Source: Bacteroidota bacterium (lineage in GTDB: Bacteria > Bacteroidota > Bacteroidia > Chitinophagales > Saprospiraceae). From it: 48,641 bases of DNA. The DNA lies in the NCBI GenBank assembly GCA_020160935.1, contig JAIUPL010000038.1, forward strand, positions 1 to 48,641. Reading direction: 5' to 3'. Of this stretch, positions 48,508 to 48,641 are shown in pieces; position 1 is the stretch's first letter; each line of letters opens with the position of its first letter. Below the pieces are notes generated by a model. It was not told the origin of the DNA, made no database searches, and was given only the letters and a program-made list of their open reading frames with translations. Position numbers and translations under genes: made by a program.

Positions 48508-48641
48508 CATCCCAAAAACCGATTTTAAAGTATGTTAAAATCGATTCCCGGCGATTCTTCTACGACAGGCTCGCGTCGCATTTGTATGTCTTACTCAGGA
48601 AGGCAGATTTGACAACTTTTGAAAAGTTGTCAAATCTTGCC
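48508..48641. other. Trailing intergenic region
   Basis: No coding sequence is evident. The only structure is the near-perfect palindrome at 48602-48641. Confidence 0.5.
48602..48641. repeat. Near-perfect palindrome at the window end
   Basis: GATTTGACAACTTTT (48606-48620) and AAAAGTTGTCAAATC (48622-48636) are perfect 15-bp arms around one base; GGCA/TGCC extend the pairing. From memory, hairpins of this kind are frequent between Bacteroidota genes. It differs from the tandem-arm elements because its arms are not repetitive. Confidence 0.7.

Noticed and set aside
1-48641. tRNA, rRNA, insertion sequences, prophage
   Set aside because: I looked in the gaps for tRNA-like ends and for transposase or integrase motifs and saw none.

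Overview
The window looks like a chromosomal segment of a Bacteroidota bacterium, most likely from the Saprospiria (Haliscomenobacter/Lewinella-like). This is inferred from lineage-typical genes: an FG-GAP/VCBS protein with a C-terminal type IX secretion sorting domain, a CCDC81-type HU plus SPOR protein, DUF6702 and DUF3127 proteins, a TonB-dependent receptor with a carboxypeptidase-like N-terminal domain, and an NrtR-type Nudix protein. Several start regions also carry the Bacteroidota promoter pattern TTTG-(about 19)-TAnnTTTG. There are about 39 protein genes and no rRNA, tRNA, CRISPR array, transposase or phage gene that I can see. Most genes are housekeeping or cell-envelope genes.

Layout. 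0-10 kb: secreted VCBS protein; divergent NrtR-like regulator and HU-SPOR protein; methylmalonyl-CoA epimerase; lipoprotein MsrB; an EAD11-like adaptor; a translationally coupled trio of M50-like membrane protease, orphan histidine kinase and QueE. 10-20 kb: small envelope proteins; the rpmH-rnpA operon, which runs into a glucosaminidase and a degenerate relative of it; DsbD; a GH30 glycosidase; a pirin. 19.7-28 kb: DUF6702, HupE/UreJ and M1 peptidase, then a nucleotidyltransferase and a large Dna2-like nuclease-helicase. 28-34 kb: a cluster of a membrane-anchored TPR-CHAT protein, a PKD-like membrane protein, a divergent sigma factor with two region-4-like helix-turn-helix segments, and a membrane TPR/anti-sigma-like protein. 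34-48 kb: AroA, TonB receptor, SPFH protein, a peptidoglycan-binding repeat protein, an HD-domain phosphohydrolase, a Trp-repeat protein, a DUF3127 protein, an oligopeptide-type binding lipoprotein, a DCC thiol protein, an OstA/LptA-like protein and a degenerate glucosaminidase relative.

The most striking signal is not a gene. Eighteen intergenic sites (about one per 2.7 kb) carry an unusual repeat element: fifteen long palindromes plus three lone arms. In almost all, the arms are variable short tandem repeats (unit 7-10 nt) around a non-repetitive inverted core; the palindrome at 10812-10945 has plain arms. I label the arm families A (GTTTTKGT), B (AGTTATTA), C (GGGTTGATGA), D (GTGAGAGR), E (GTGAGTR), F (GAGTTAT) and G (GTCCTGA). 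The labels are mine. Elements sit at 8 of 9 convergent gene ends but at only 2 of 8 divergent gaps. The arms start at or inside stop codons and in several genes encode the last residues. The G-rich arm is 5' on each strand almost without exception. Variant units are mirrored between the arms, identical arm segments recur kilobases apart, and the core sequence goes with the arm family. I do not know a described element class that matches this, and I treat it as the main candidate for something new: a non-autonomous, gene-end-targeting palindromic repeat that may act as a bidirectional terminator or mRNA 3'-end structure.

The second candidate is the sigma/anti-sigma/PKD/TPR-CHAT cluster at 27.9-34.3 kb. 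It looks like an envelope signalling or protease system whose caspase-like domain is predicted to lie outside the cytoplasm.
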